Shown piece after piece: positions 6,750 to 14,183 of a stretch of DNA of 44,290 nucleotides (the stretch's first letter is position 1; the number at the start of each line of letters is the position of its first letter). The notes under the pieces were generated by a model, which saw only the letters and a program-made list of their open reading frames with translations, made no database searches and had not been told where the DNA came from. The position numbers and the translations under genes are program-made. This DNA comes from Marine Group I thaumarchaeote. Lineage in GTDB: Archaea > Thermoproteota > Nitrososphaeria > Nitrososphaerales > Nitrosopumilaceae. Location of the stretch: NCBI GenBank assembly GCA_013390905.1, contig JACATG010000010.1, positions 1-44,290 on the forward strand. The letters are read 5' to 3'.

Positions 6750-6827
6750 TTATCCAAATAGTATGGTGAACCCTACAGCCAAAGCTATTATTGAAATCCC
6801 CATTGTAACATAAAATCTAATATTCAT
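6750..6827 (-). CDS. single-pass membrane microprotein (25 residues)
   Basis: ATG at 6825-6827 opens MNIRFYVTMGISIIALAVGF and ends TILFG-TAA at 6750. Almost the whole peptide is one transmembrane helix with a short polar start containing Arg4. Such single-helix proteins often associate with membrane complexes. The gene sits alone in the gap between 6729 and 6951. The short length makes chance possible, but hydrophobic content with a clean start and stop in AT-rich DNA is suggestive. Confidence 0.4.
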   Translation of the reverse strand: MNIRFYVTMGISIIALAVGFTILFG

Positions 6828-6950
6828 AATTACTGCTAAAATTCTCTAAAATTAATAATTAGCTAAAACATTTCCTTCTAAACTAATAATTTTTACGCAT
6901 AAAATGTGGACTAGTCACATACTTTTTGATGCAAAGATTCATAATTTCTC

Positions 6951-7190
6951 TTAATTTTGTCCCTGAATTCCCATCAAGCTAAGAGTTGAGCGTACATGCT
7001 CACGTTTTCGGATGCTCCAAATAATAATTTCTCTAATTTTGTCTCTTTTTTGATTCTCTACCTTTACAATTATATCATATGCACCATATACTCCATGAAC
7101 TTCTTTAACTGAATCAATATGCTTTAGGTCTTCGATTACCGCCTCATCAAAACCAAGATCACAATTAAGTAAAACATAAGCAATTTCCAT
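6951..7190 (-). CDS. stand-alone Lrp/AsnC ligand-binding (RAM) domain
   Basis: A 79-residue protein covering just the alpha/beta RAM domain of Lrp/AsnC regulators: strand EIAYVLLNCD, helix AVIEDLKHIDSVKEV, then HGVYGAYDIIVKVE and a C-terminal helix and strand (STLSLMGI). There is no helix-turn-helix. Such stand-alone domains assemble as oligomers, bind amino acids and may modulate full-length Lrp proteins. Two more stand-alone copies occur at 38917 and 39150. ATG start. Confidence 0.75.
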   Translation of the reverse strand: MEIAYVLLNCDLGFDEAVIEDLKHIDSVKEVHGVYGAYDIIVKVENQKRDKIREIIIWSIRKREHVRSTLSLMGIQGQN

Positions 7191-7326
7191 GAAACTAATA
7201 CGTCAAAAAAATATTTAAGTAAACTCTAAAAAATATTCAAAATTATTTCATTTTTAATTAAAAAACAAACATCTTTTTAGATTCAAAAATTTTCATTCAA
7301 ATATTACAAATACACTTTAACTTGCA

Positions 7327-7524
7327 ATGAAAGTGAGAGTTGTTTGTAAGTATTGCCAGTCTGAAAAGAACGCAACTGTAATTTCTAGCGAGAGACACAG
7401 CGACGATTCTGGACAAGGGGGAACCGATGTTTGGATTGATTACAAGGTTAGAATGCTACCACACCAATTTGGCAGAAAGTCTTGTACTGGCTCTGGAAAA
7501 ACACAATATTTTACGGAGGAATGA
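7327..7524 (+). CDS. small CxxC protein
   Basis: 65 residues, ATG start. It begins MKVRVVCKYCQSEKNATVIS with a CxxC pair at residues 7-10 and has a further Cys in GRKSCTGSGKTQYF. The middle is polar and Gly/Asp-rich (SDDSGQGGTDVWIDYKVRM). A zinc site of three Cys plus one His is possible. The function cannot be told. The TTGACGGC motif lies 47 bp past its stop, between it and the convergent gene at 7586. Confidence 0.55.
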   Translation: MKVRVVCKYCQSEKNATVISSERHSDDSGQGGTDVWIDYKVRMLPHQFGRKSCTGSGKTQYFTEE

Positions 7525-7570
7525 TGAAATTTTTTTCTAAAGGAGTATTGAATTAATTTGATTAGGATCT

Positions 7571-7578
7571 TTGACGGC
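7571..7578 (+). repeat. TTGACGGC dispersed motif
   Basis: An exact TTGACGGC in the 61-bp space between convergent gene ends. Other exact copies are at 4882, 9624, 9678 (inverted) and 13182; a near copy is at 14543. Confidence 0.5.
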
Positions 7579-7585
7579 TCGTAGT

Positions 7586-8212
7586 TTATTGGAAAGATTT
7601 TATCATATCAATAATTTCCCCTAGCAAAATATCATCAGGATTTACAAAGAAAGTCCCAAGTATTGCAATGACTACTAAGGAAACTGCCCCAACTATTCTT
7701 ATCATAATGTCTTTTTTATTGTGTTTTTTCTGTTCTTTTGACAGTCCCTCAAGAACAGTTTTTGCGATTTTTTTTGTTAGGTCCTCATCATCTATCGAAG
7801 TCCCATTTTGTTTAATTGAATTAAGACTGATATTACTTACAAAAGGAAAATTTCTCGCATTACATTCTTTGCAATTGATATTTTTTATTGTGATTTTAAA
7901 TAAAATACTGATAAAAAATATAGAATAAACTGCAACAATACTAAGAAACATAACCAAGTCTCCTTGAACAAAAAGATAGCCATAAACTAAAACAAAGAAA
8001 CCTAAAGGGGGTAAAATAAAGACAAAATTTTGTTTTGCTCGAGGGGTTAAAAAACTTCTTTTCTTATGAGTCTGTAATTTTAGTGAGCCACAGTTAGAAC
8101 AGTGCTTTAATGGACAAACTTTGGTTATGTCGTTGTACTCTGTTTGGCATAAAGGACATTTCTGCATTTCTTCAGTAAATATATTGTCTATCGTAAAATA
8201 AGAACTAGACAC
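7586..8212 (-). CDS. zinc-ribbon membrane protein
   Basis: 208 residues from GTG. The N-terminal part carries two CxxC-type clusters (KCPLCQTEYND, then CPLKHCSNCGSLKL), a zinc ribbon. Two hydrophobic helices follow at about residues 65-85 and 90-112 (FVFILPPLGFFVLVYGYLF and VMFLSIVAVYSIFFISILF), then a NCKECNARNFPF second Cys pair, a charged cytosolic segment, and a last helix near residues 170-190 (RIVGAVSLVVIAILGTFFV). This is a membrane protein with cytosolic zinc sites. Function unknown. Confidence 0.6.
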   Translation of the reverse strand: MSSSYFTIDNIFTEEMQKCPLCQTEYNDITKVCPLKHCSNCGSLKLQTHKKRSFLTPRAKQNFVFILPPLGFFVLVYGYLFVQGDLVMFLSIVAVYSIFFISILFKITIKNINCKECNARNFPFVSNISLNSIKQNGTSIDDEDLTKKIAKTVLEGLSKEQKKHNKKDIMIRIVGAVSLVVIAILGTFFVNPDDILLGEIIDMIKSFQ

Positions 8213-8375
8213 TTAAAAATCCTGAGATTCATTTTGGTTTTTTTGGCGTTATGGTTATCGTTATGAAAGCATACGTAAAAATGGAGGATTCAAAGGATTT
8301 TTGAAAAATTTAGATTCTAAACTCTTTTCATTTCCGATAGATGACCCAACGAAAATTTGATATTTCTACAAATTA

Positions 8376-9260
8376 CTAAAAATGTAATGGCAAAGGATTA
8401 TCAAGTGGAATAAGAGTAGAATGACCCATTAACTTTTCACATAGGGAAAAATTAGCTTCTTGTCTTTGTTTAAGCACGATATTGAAGTATTTTCTAAACC
8501 CATGACAGGTGGGAATATTGTATCTATTTCCTTTTTTTACCTTTGAAACATTCTTCATAGACAATTCAATACAACCTCTTACTGATTCAATTCCCATTCC
8601 TTGTGAGGGATTAGAGCCAAGATAATACTTCTTTCTATATGCAGGAGAATCAGAAGTTAATCGTTCTTTATCATTCTGACGTGCTTCTAAATAATCATCA
8701 AAAGCCTTTGAAGCTTCTGGGGTCATAAAAGTAACATATTCATCTTTAGAATCTGCATAACATACAACCCTTTTACAATCTTCATAATTTGTAATATGAC
8801 CTAACTTTAATTCAGGGATAACCCCAACACGACAACCACTAGAAGCCAAAAATAAAATCAATGACCTTGTACGAAATTTTAATGTATTTTCTAACATTGT
8901 TTGAATCTGTTCTCTAGTGTAAGCCCCATAACCCCCCTTCTTGATAGTTTCAGGAAACATTTTGTGAAGTAGCTTTGCATTGATATTCACTTTGTTCATG
9001 ATATAGAATAACTCAACAGGTTTGAAGATAGTTGGAATATAATTAGGGGAAAAATTAAGTTTTAGATACATCACATAATCTTCTAACTTTCTTTGAATAC
9101 CTTTCTCATCTGCTTTTAGTAAATCATCATAATCCTTGCAATCCTTATTCCAAGTAAGAAATCTCTCAAGATGGTAAACGTAAATTTTCTTAGTATATTC
9201 TGATTTTATGGCACTAAGAAATAGGGAATAACTTCTAGCCTGTAAATCAGATTTGACCAT
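8376..9260 (-). pseudogene. tyrosine recombinase (integrase), C-terminally truncated
   Basis: 294 residues. Residues 1-105 form an SAM-like core-binding domain; the catalytic domain has R144 (SSGCRVG), K172, H253-x-x-R256 (CHGFRKYF) and H280 (KLMGHSTL). These are four of the five to six catalytic positions. The sequence then ends LDNPLPLHF-TAG about 14 residues after H280, where family members normally continue with about 30-50 residues including the Tyr nucleophile. No matching tail is seen in the other frames downstream. It is thus either dead or half of a gene split at its own attachment site. Mobile-element relic. Confidence 0.75.
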
Positions 9261-9325
9261 AATTTAGAGAAAACAAAGTAGTATTTTAGAAGGACTTGTA
9301 TTCATTAAATTAATAGTTTAGAATT

Positions 9326-9448
9326 TTGGAAGCAAGCAAGTATGATATCCATTATGCATCGACTCTTTGGGAGTTACGTTCAGATATCAAACTAGCAACT
9401 GACCTTGCTCCAATATTTTTAATAATTTGTATTTTGAAAAATTCTTAA
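9326..9448 (+). pseudogene. short gene remnant, unidentified
   Basis: A TTG-initiated 40-codon frame whose first half reads like conserved protein (MEASKYDIHYASTLWELRSD, then IKLATDLAP) before turning into a hydrophobic tail and stop. The codon use of the first part fits coding. It may be the 5' stump of a gene truncated by decay next to the recombinase. No family is assigned. Confidence 0.25.
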
Positions 9449-9780
9449 AATAAAACATGTTTGGATATTTGATCAAAATGAGTTGAAAAAATGATCCTGT
9501 TTTAATTTTCATTCAAATCAAGCCTATATTTTATTGAAATATTAGTATGATAGGGTGTCTGTCCCAAAATGTACACACTGTTTCTTTTAATCTAATATGG
9601 ATAATCTATATCGAGTCATACGTTTGACGGCGTTCATGTCTTTGCTTAACCGGACATGCCCCTCTTAGCATTCATAAGCCGTCAAACATCTTGATTCCAT
9701 CAAAAAATTTTCAACAGGTTTTGTTTAATTAATAAGTTAAATTCTCAATAATTTTATTCTCAAGATGGATATTGAGGAAT
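9449..9780. other. 332-bp intergenic region with one inverted repeat
   Basis: No gene is supported here. It holds the TTGACGGC-bounded inverted repeat at 9622-9687 and otherwise AT-rich sequence before the start at 9781. Confidence 0.5.
9622..9687. repeat. TTGACGGC-bounded inverted repeat
   Basis: GTTTGACGGC at 9622-9631 and GCCGTCAAAC at 9678-9687 are perfect 10-bp inverted repeats flanking 46 bp. Inside, CATGTC (9635-9640) pairs with GACATG (9653-9658), giving a hairpin within the hairpin. The GC content of the ends contrasts with the surroundings. It may be a small RNA or a miniature mobile element. Confidence 0.55.
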
Positions 9781-10317
9781 ATGAGTGAAATTAATGTTCT
9801 AGTTTGGTCAAATGACTTTTTCCTTCGATGGTCTGATTTTAATGCAGAATCCAACTCTGCAGCTTTTGAAGATTCTCATAGTATTATCAAATATCGACAC
9901 ACATGGACAATAAGCTCTGATGAAATTGAAAGTCAAATTATATTTTTCATTGAGAATATTCAACTTTCTGTTGAATTTTATCCTGTCTTATCGTGGGTTA
10001 GAACTTCAGAAACTAGTGATGATTTACTAAAACATGAACAAGGACATTTTGATCTAGCTGAATTAGTAAAACGTGAAAATCTAAAAAAATTAGAAAATAA
10101 ATTTTACCAAAAACAATTTCCTACACGAGGTAAAAATGAACATCAAAGAAAGCAGTTTGCAAAAGAAGATTCTGGTAAAATGATTGCTATAGAGGTTTAC
10201 AAACTTGAAGAGATTTTATTTAAAAGACGTCAAGAGTATGATGAGCAAACAAATTTTGGCCATAATTTAGAAAAACAATCAGAATATAATTCAATATTCG
10301 ATAAATTAAGATTATAA
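9781..10317 (+). CDS. DUF922-like putative zinc-dependent protease
   Basis: About 178 residues. The key motif is KHEQGHFDLAE (HExGH at about residues 85-89), the metal-binding signature I associate with the DUF922 family of predicted metalloproteases. Before it lies a beta-rich part (INVLVWSNDFFLRWSDF, YRHTWTISSDEIESQ, then VEFYPVLSWVRTSE). After it the protein is helical and charged. The family members I recall are usually exported; here no signal peptide or anchor is visible, so it is probably cytosolic. ATG at 9781 is chosen over TTG at 9772 because it is stronger and does not lose any motif. Confidence 0.55.
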   Translation: MSEINVLVWSNDFFLRWSDFNAESNSAAFEDSHSIIKYRHTWTISSDEIESQIIFFIENIQLSVEFYPVLSWVRTSETSDDLLKHEQGHFDLAELVKRENLKKLENKFYQKQFPTRGKNEHQRKQFAKEDSGKMIAIEVYKLEEILFKRRQEYDEQTNFGHNLEKQSEYNSIFDKLRL

Positions 10318-10333
10318 TTTACTATACGCAAAA

Positions 10334-10594
10334 TTATTGCTTAATAATTTTATTTTCTGGAATTAAATTAATATAATTGACTAAACTCCTATAATATTTT
10401 AAATGAAAGTCCAAATCTTTAATTTCTGTTTGTTTTAATTCTTCAAGTTCTGGACCAAAATCTCTCCTGTCTGTTTGAATATGATTTAATGTATTTTCAT
10501 TTACCTCAATCATGTGGAAGAGGCTGTGAAGTACTTCGCCTTTTGTGAGTGTTTTATCACATGATTTTTTTAATAGAGCCTCAACCCAGTCCAT
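10334..10594 (-). CDS. hypothetical helical protein
   Basis: 86 residues with an ATG start, all predicted helix (MDWVEALLKKSCDKTLTKGE, then LHSLFHMIEVNENTLNHIQ and LDFHLKYYRSLVNYINLI). Two conserved-looking His residues (HSLFHMIE) and acidic residues might bind a metal as in small four-helix proteins, but this is only a suggestion. The stop lies 16 bp from the stop of the convergent DUF922-like gene. Unrecognised. Confidence 0.55.
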   Translation of the reverse strand: MDWVEALLKKSCDKTLTKGEVLHSLFHMIEVNENTLNHIQTDRRDFGPELEELKQTEIKDLDFHLKYYRSLVNYINLIPENKIIKQ

Positions 10595-10682
10595 ATCAAT
10601 TGAGCCCAGAATTATTATATCCGTCTCTGAATTTGATAAATTCTAACCTTTACTCTATTTTTTTTAGTTTAGGCTGAAATAG

Positions 10683-10817
10683 TTAACTCTTTTTTCCTGC
10701 TCGTTTTTTTCGACTCATAATTTCCCTGTTTTTTTCAATATCTGAATGAATCTCAACATGTTCATATAATTTCTCTTTTGACTCAAACAATTGCTCGCAA
10801 TAGTAGCATTGGTACAT
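10683..10817 (-). CDS. C2H2 zinc-finger microprotein
   Basis: ATG at 10815-10817 to TAA at 10683-10685, 44 residues. It holds a canonical single C2H2 finger, MYQCYYCEQLFESKEKLYEH then VEIH: C-x2-C-x12-H-x3-H with the usual aromatic and Leu core positions. A basic tail (SRKKRAGKKS) follows, suited to nucleic acid binding. Single-finger proteins of this kind are common in archaea, mostly uncharacterised. The exact ligand spacing makes this one of the firmest small genes in the window. Confidence 0.72.
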   Translation of the reverse strand: MYQCYYCEQLFESKEKLYEHVEIHSDIEKNREIMSRKKRAGKKS

Positions 10818-10902
10818 TGCATTATTACGTTCATCTTGAATTAATTATTTTCTATATTTTCACGTCTAAAGTGTATGTTGGCATACATTGCAGTGAACTA
10901 AT

Positions 10903-11220
10903 TTAATTAGCTTCTAATTCAATTTCAGAATTACATACAGGCAACTTACCTGATTCATTTTTGAATTGTTCAATTAATCGTAGTTGGTGATCCTTGGGGT
11001 TATCAACAAATTCTCTTTGATATGATTGAGTTTTTTGTTTACATTCATTTCCTTCAAAATCAGTATCAACATATTTTGTAAATCTCTCTTCTAGATTATT
11101 TGCTTCCCCAATGTAAATTGGCTCTTTATTTCTATTATACAGAACATATACTCCAGAAACTGACTTTACAAATTTTGCACTCTCAAGCCAAACCCTCATC
11201 TTGTCATCAAGTAATTCCAT
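10903..11220 (-). CDS. GIY-YIG domain protein
   Basis: About 105 residues. SGVYVLYNRNKEPIYIGEAN carries both halves of the motif: GVY at residues 23-25 and YIG at 36-38, followed by the conserved Arg in NNLEERF (R46). A Glu that could bind the metal lies in EFVDNP or LIEQFK. It is a stand-alone single domain, like UvrC N-terminal or Slx1-type nucleases. ATG at 11220 is preferred over GTG six codons earlier. It diverges from the Fe-S helicase, a suggestive DNA-repair pair. Confidence 0.72.
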   Translation of the reverse strand: MELLDDKMRVWLESAKFVKSVSGVYVLYNRNKEPIYIGEANNLEERFTKYVDTDFEGNECKQKTQSYQREFVDNPKDHQLRLIEQFKNESGKLPVCNSEIELEAN

Positions 11221-11280
11221 AATGTAGGATAATCTCACTAGATATTAAACTAGGTTACAATAGCTTGGATATTACAAAAA

Positions 11281-11320
11281 CCCTCATCTTTTAATATTGA
11301 AAAAAAAGAGGGATAACCCT
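11281..11320 (+). promoter_or_regulatory. two competing short hairpins over the helicase ribosome site
   Basis: GAGGG at 11308-11312 looks like a ribosome-binding site 6-7 nt before the CTG at 11319. CCCTC at 11281-11285 can pair with that GAGGG, while AGGG at 11309-11312 can also pair with CCCT at 11317-11320, which overlaps the start. The two pairings exclude each other. Both stems are short (4-5 bp). Confidence 0.3.
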
Positions 11321-12998
11321 GTCTTTACTAGAGAAATTTCCTGAACAATTTAATCCTAGAGAAATTCAAAAAGAGATCCTCATTGAAATTGAAGAGAAAC
11401 TAAAATCTGGATACAAAAAAATCATTTTATGTGCCCCAACTGGAGTTGGAAAATCATTGGTTGGTGCAACTGTTTCTAGTTATTTTGATAGTTCCTTTAC
11501 CGTAACTGCAACAAAACATCTTCAAGATCAATATATCAAAGATATTCCATTTCTAAAACCTGTCAAAGGAAAACAAAATTTTCCGTGTCTTAAACTGATG
11601 TCTTTTGAGAAGGTTAAGAACAGAAGAAAGGCTATGAGATGGGGACTGACATGCGATAAAGGACAATGTCAAGAACGTGTTCACAAAAATGGAAAAGAAG
11701 TCATCGAAGTGTGCAAATTCAAACCTACAATTAAACAAGTTGAAGAAAATACTCAGGATTCACAGTCTTGTCATTATTATTTACAAAAATATGAAGCTCT
11801 TGTATCGAAACACTCCTTATGGAATTATCCTGCATTTTTTCAAATTATGAAATTTAATAAAAAACTCTTTGAAGATTATCTTGATAGAAAAGTGTCTATC
11901 TTTGATGAGGCACATAAAATCGAAGACCAAATAATACAATTTGTTGGATTGGATATTTTCAGTGGTAATTTAGACGAATGTAATCTTAATCCTGACAAAT
12001 ATGATTTTACAGATTTAGATTCCATGATTCAATTAACTGATGATATTGCTTATTCATATGCAAAGAAAATCAAGGACATTAAAGAAAGTACTGCGTTTCA
12101 AAACAATCCGGATTATGAGTTGATTACAAGATTAGAAAGACGCTATGATAAGGCTGCTCAAGCAAAAATTGACATCATCACTGATAAAGACAATTTTGTG
12201 GTAAATGATCCTGTATTGGACTTGAATGGAAATTTTAGAACCATTTCTATAAAGCCCATAGATGTTTCAAAATTTGCAAATACTTTCTTTGAAACTGATT
12301 ACCAGATTTTCATGTCTGCCACAATCGACAAACCAAGTTTCTGTGAAAATATGGGATTAGAAGAAGAAGATGTTGCATTTGTAGATAGTCAAAAGTCTCC
12401 TTTTCCAATTGAACATAGAAAGATTGATCTTCTTAATATCCGGCGACTTAGTTATGGCTCTACTGAAGAAGATGAACTTGAAGTAATCAAAACAATTGAT
12501 AGAATTTTAGATGAGCATTCGAATGAAAGGGGATTGATACTTACATCTTCTGTTCCAAGATGCCAAAAAATTCTTCGATATCTTTCTACAAAAAATACTA
12601 AAAGAATTAGAATCTGTCATAGTAGAAATAATGATGGAAAAACTCAAGATGAAGTCATTTCAGAGCATGCAAATGATCCAAATGGAGTCTTGTTGTCTTC
12701 CTCACTTTGGGAAGGTGTTGACCTGAAAGATGATTTGTCTAGATTTCAAATTATCGCGAAGGTTCCTTATCCTAACTATAAAGAAAAGAGAACCAAGGCA
12801 AAGATGGATAAATTTCCTATGTGGTATATATCCCAAACCTTAACCAAATTACTACAAGGGTTTGGACGCTCAATTAGAAGTGAAAATGATTGGGCAAACA
12901 CTTACGTTCTTGACACCGCAGTTAACAATGTATTTTTTAAGGCACAACAAATGATTCCAAAGGCATACTATGATGTTTTAGGAATAGAAAACCTGTAG
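11319..12998 (+). CDS. XPD/DinG-type Fe-S superfamily 2 helicase
   Basis: About 559 residues. Motif I APTGVGKS at 39-46, a Cys-rich insertion (C90, C112, C117, C132, C151, of which four would bind a 4Fe-4S cluster), DEAH box (FDEAHK) at 196-199, an arch-like insert, SATID motif III, SSSLWEGVD motif V and QGFGRSIR motif VI near residue 516. These place it in the XPD/Rad3/DinG group of 5'-3' DNA helicases, acting in repair or unwinding. The frame is open back to 11301 with no ATG, GTG or TTG before Walker A; CTG at 11319 gives MSLLEKFPEQFNPREIQ, a sensible Q-motif N-terminus, and is preceded by GAGGG. The TTG at 11457 would cut Walker A and is rejected. Confidence 0.85.
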   Translation: MSLLEKFPEQFNPREIQKEILIEIEEKLKSGYKKIILCAPTGVGKSLVGATVSSYFDSSFTVTATKHLQDQYIKDIPFLKPVKGKQNFPCLKLMSFEKVKNRRKAMRWGLTCDKGQCQERVHKNGKEVIEVCKFKPTIKQVEENTQDSQSCHYYLQKYEALVSKHSLWNYPAFFQIMKFNKKLFEDYLDRKVSIFDEAHKIEDQIIQFVGLDIFSGNLDECNLNPDKYDFTDLDSMIQLTDDIAYSYAKKIKDIKESTAFQNNPDYELITRLERRYDKAAQAKIDIITDKDNFVVNDPVLDLNGNFRTISIKPIDVSKFANTFFETDYQIFMSATIDKPSFCENMGLEEEDVAFVDSQKSPFPIEHRKIDLLNIRRLSYGSTEEDELEVIKTIDRILDEHSNERGLILTSSVPRCQKILRYLSTKNTKRIRICHSRNNDGKTQDEVISEHANDPNGVLLSSSLWEGVDLKDDLSRFQIIAKVPYPNYKEKRTKAKMDKFPMWYISQTLTKLLQGFGRSIRSENDWANTYVLDTAVNNVFFKAQQMIPKAYYDVLGIENL

Positions 12999-13370
12999 TA
13001 GATCTTTAATTCTTAAACAGTAATCATTCTAAATTGCTGAAGTGAATCTAAAATCATCCCCAAAAATGGTTCAAGCCTTATAGGAATTAAATCTAATCTA
13101 AACCCAAATTTCAATTCAACAACAAGTAGTAATTGTATGTGATTTGAACTGAAGAGTAATAAACTAAAACACAAAGACCCTTTGACGGCCTAAATTTTCA
13201 TTAAACAATAAGCAGTAATTATGTTCTTTTTTGCTATATGATCAAAACACTTCGACATTTCTTTGTAAATAAAAAATACTAGATTTCATCTTGAATAAAA
13301 TGTCATTGCACTGTATGCGGTACTGAATTTTAGGTCCCATATTTTTTTTCATATTATATAATTAAAATAA
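12999..13370. other. 372-bp intergenic region
   Basis: No gene is supported. It contains a TTGACGGC at 13182-13189 followed by TTTCATTAAACAATA (13196-13210), a pair of elements echoed at 14543-14574, and an imperfect inverted repeat (TTCAATTCAA/TTGAACTGAA) around 13115-13155. A TATA-like tract lies near 13350-13365. Confidence 0.4.
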
Positions 13371-13616
13371 TCTTACCTAACAGAAGAAAAAACAGAAAAT
13401 TCATTGTGTCAAGCAAAATACAGATGGGCAGCTCGGAAAAAAATGGCTTCTAAGATTGGAGATCCAGTTTTTGCCATGGCAAAATATGGCAAAGTATTTC
13501 GTTTTACAATTCCTGTAAGTGCTGCAGGATTAATTCTAATAAGTACTGAACTTGATATTTCAATAGAGGATGTCGTAGCGAAAATTTGTAATATTAGGAA
13601 TAAGCATTATTCCTAA
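13371..13616 (+). pseudogene. roadblock-like (DUF6659-like) gene fragment, N-terminus lost
   Basis: The frame between TAA at 13368 and TAA at 13616 reads SYLTEEKTENSLCQAKYRWA, ARKKMASKIGDPVFAMAKYG, then KVFRFTIPVSAAGLILIS. It aligns by eye with residues about 41-95 of the protein at 2564-2956 (NYLSQKETAEALKRA, then PKIGRGLYAIAAFEKITRMTFP). The similarity continues upstream of the only start (TTG at 13404) and ends at the stop, so roughly the first third of the gene is missing. It could still be translated from TTG as 70 residues. Overlaps the HD-hydrolase fragment. Confidence 0.5.
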
Positions 13617-13695
13617 AACTCTTGAAGGAAAAATACTTTAGGATGCCGATAGATTAGGTGCATTAGGAGCAATAGGGATTACAAGACAACACTAG
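13600..13695 (+). pseudogene. HD-type phosphohydrolase remnant with a nonsense codon
   Basis: In frame +1 the sequence reads IIPKTLEGKIL, stop, DADRLGALGAIGITR. This is the conserved block of HD-domain metal-dependent phosphohydrolases (typically EGKILQDADRLDALGAIGIAR). The TAG at 13639-13641 stands where the family has a Gln codon (CAG), one base change away, and a conserved Asp is replaced by Gly. Only about 30 codons survive; there is no HD motif itself upstream. A clear remnant. Confidence 0.6.
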
Positions 13696-13768
13696 TCAAA
13701 ATTTATCAAGCGATCAAAGATTAATCTTCACTCATGAGGGTAAATGTTCTTTTTGAAATTGACTGTCA

Positions 13769-13933
13769 ATGAATGAGATGCAATTAAGTGATAGAATCAA
13801 AATGGCACATACCATTGAAATTGAAAGCGCAATTAGAAGAAAATTGGCATTAAAAATTAGTTGGTATGATGTACATGGAGAGAATCACACTGAACAATAT
13901 TCGATAGACGAAGGTTCAAAAATAGAATTCTAA
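13769..13933 (+). CDS. 54-residue hypothetical protein
   Basis: ATG at 13769 to TAA at 13931-13933. The sequence (MNEMQLSDRIKMAHTIEIES, then AIRRKLALKISWYDVHGENH and TEQYSIDEGSKIEF) looks like a folded mini-domain: one helix, then a strand and turn. Another ATG is at codon 4 and at codon 12 (MAHTIEIES). It lies amid remnants, so it may be itself a decayed gene, but its frame is intact. Not recognised. Confidence 0.42.
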   Translation: MNEMQLSDRIKMAHTIEIESAIRRKLALKISWYDVHGENHTEQYSIDEGSKIEF

Positions 13934-13968
13934 CTTTTTCTTTTCTTTATTTGTATTGAAAACAAATT

Positions 13969-14073
13969 CTAGGCTTTGATGATTTTAATGATCTTTGTTG
14001 GTAATTCTTTGTAGTTTGCATCAGGTTCTGCATAAACATACAAAGTGTCGAAATTGTGGTGAAAGTTTTCCAT
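13969..14073 (-). CDS. 34-residue hypothetical protein
   Basis: ATG at 14071-14073 to TAG at 13969-13971, reading MENFHHNFDTLYVYAEPDAN then YKELPTKIIKIIKA. The pattern of a strand, a turn and a basic helix is protein-like. Its stop lies 36 bp from the stop of the convergent gene at 13769-13933. Short length leaves real doubt; it might be the end of a larger lost gene. Confidence 0.33.
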   Translation of the reverse strand: MENFHHNFDTLYVYAEPDANYKELPTKIIKIIKA

Positions 14074-14183
14074 AACAAGATAATTACGACTAAACAAGTA
14101 TTCAAAAATACTGCGTAGATGTTAAATAGTTCAATTACTAAATTTTATTGATGTTACTAGACATCTTGTATAACAAATAGACT

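Noticed and set aside
8376-8400. Attachment site in a tRNA for the integrase
   Set aside because: No tRNA or tRNA fragment is visible nearby; the only tRNA is at 38284 and shows no disruption.
11457-11459. TTG as helicase start
   Set aside because: It lies inside the Walker A motif (GKS-TTG); the frame is open upstream with the expected N-terminal helix.
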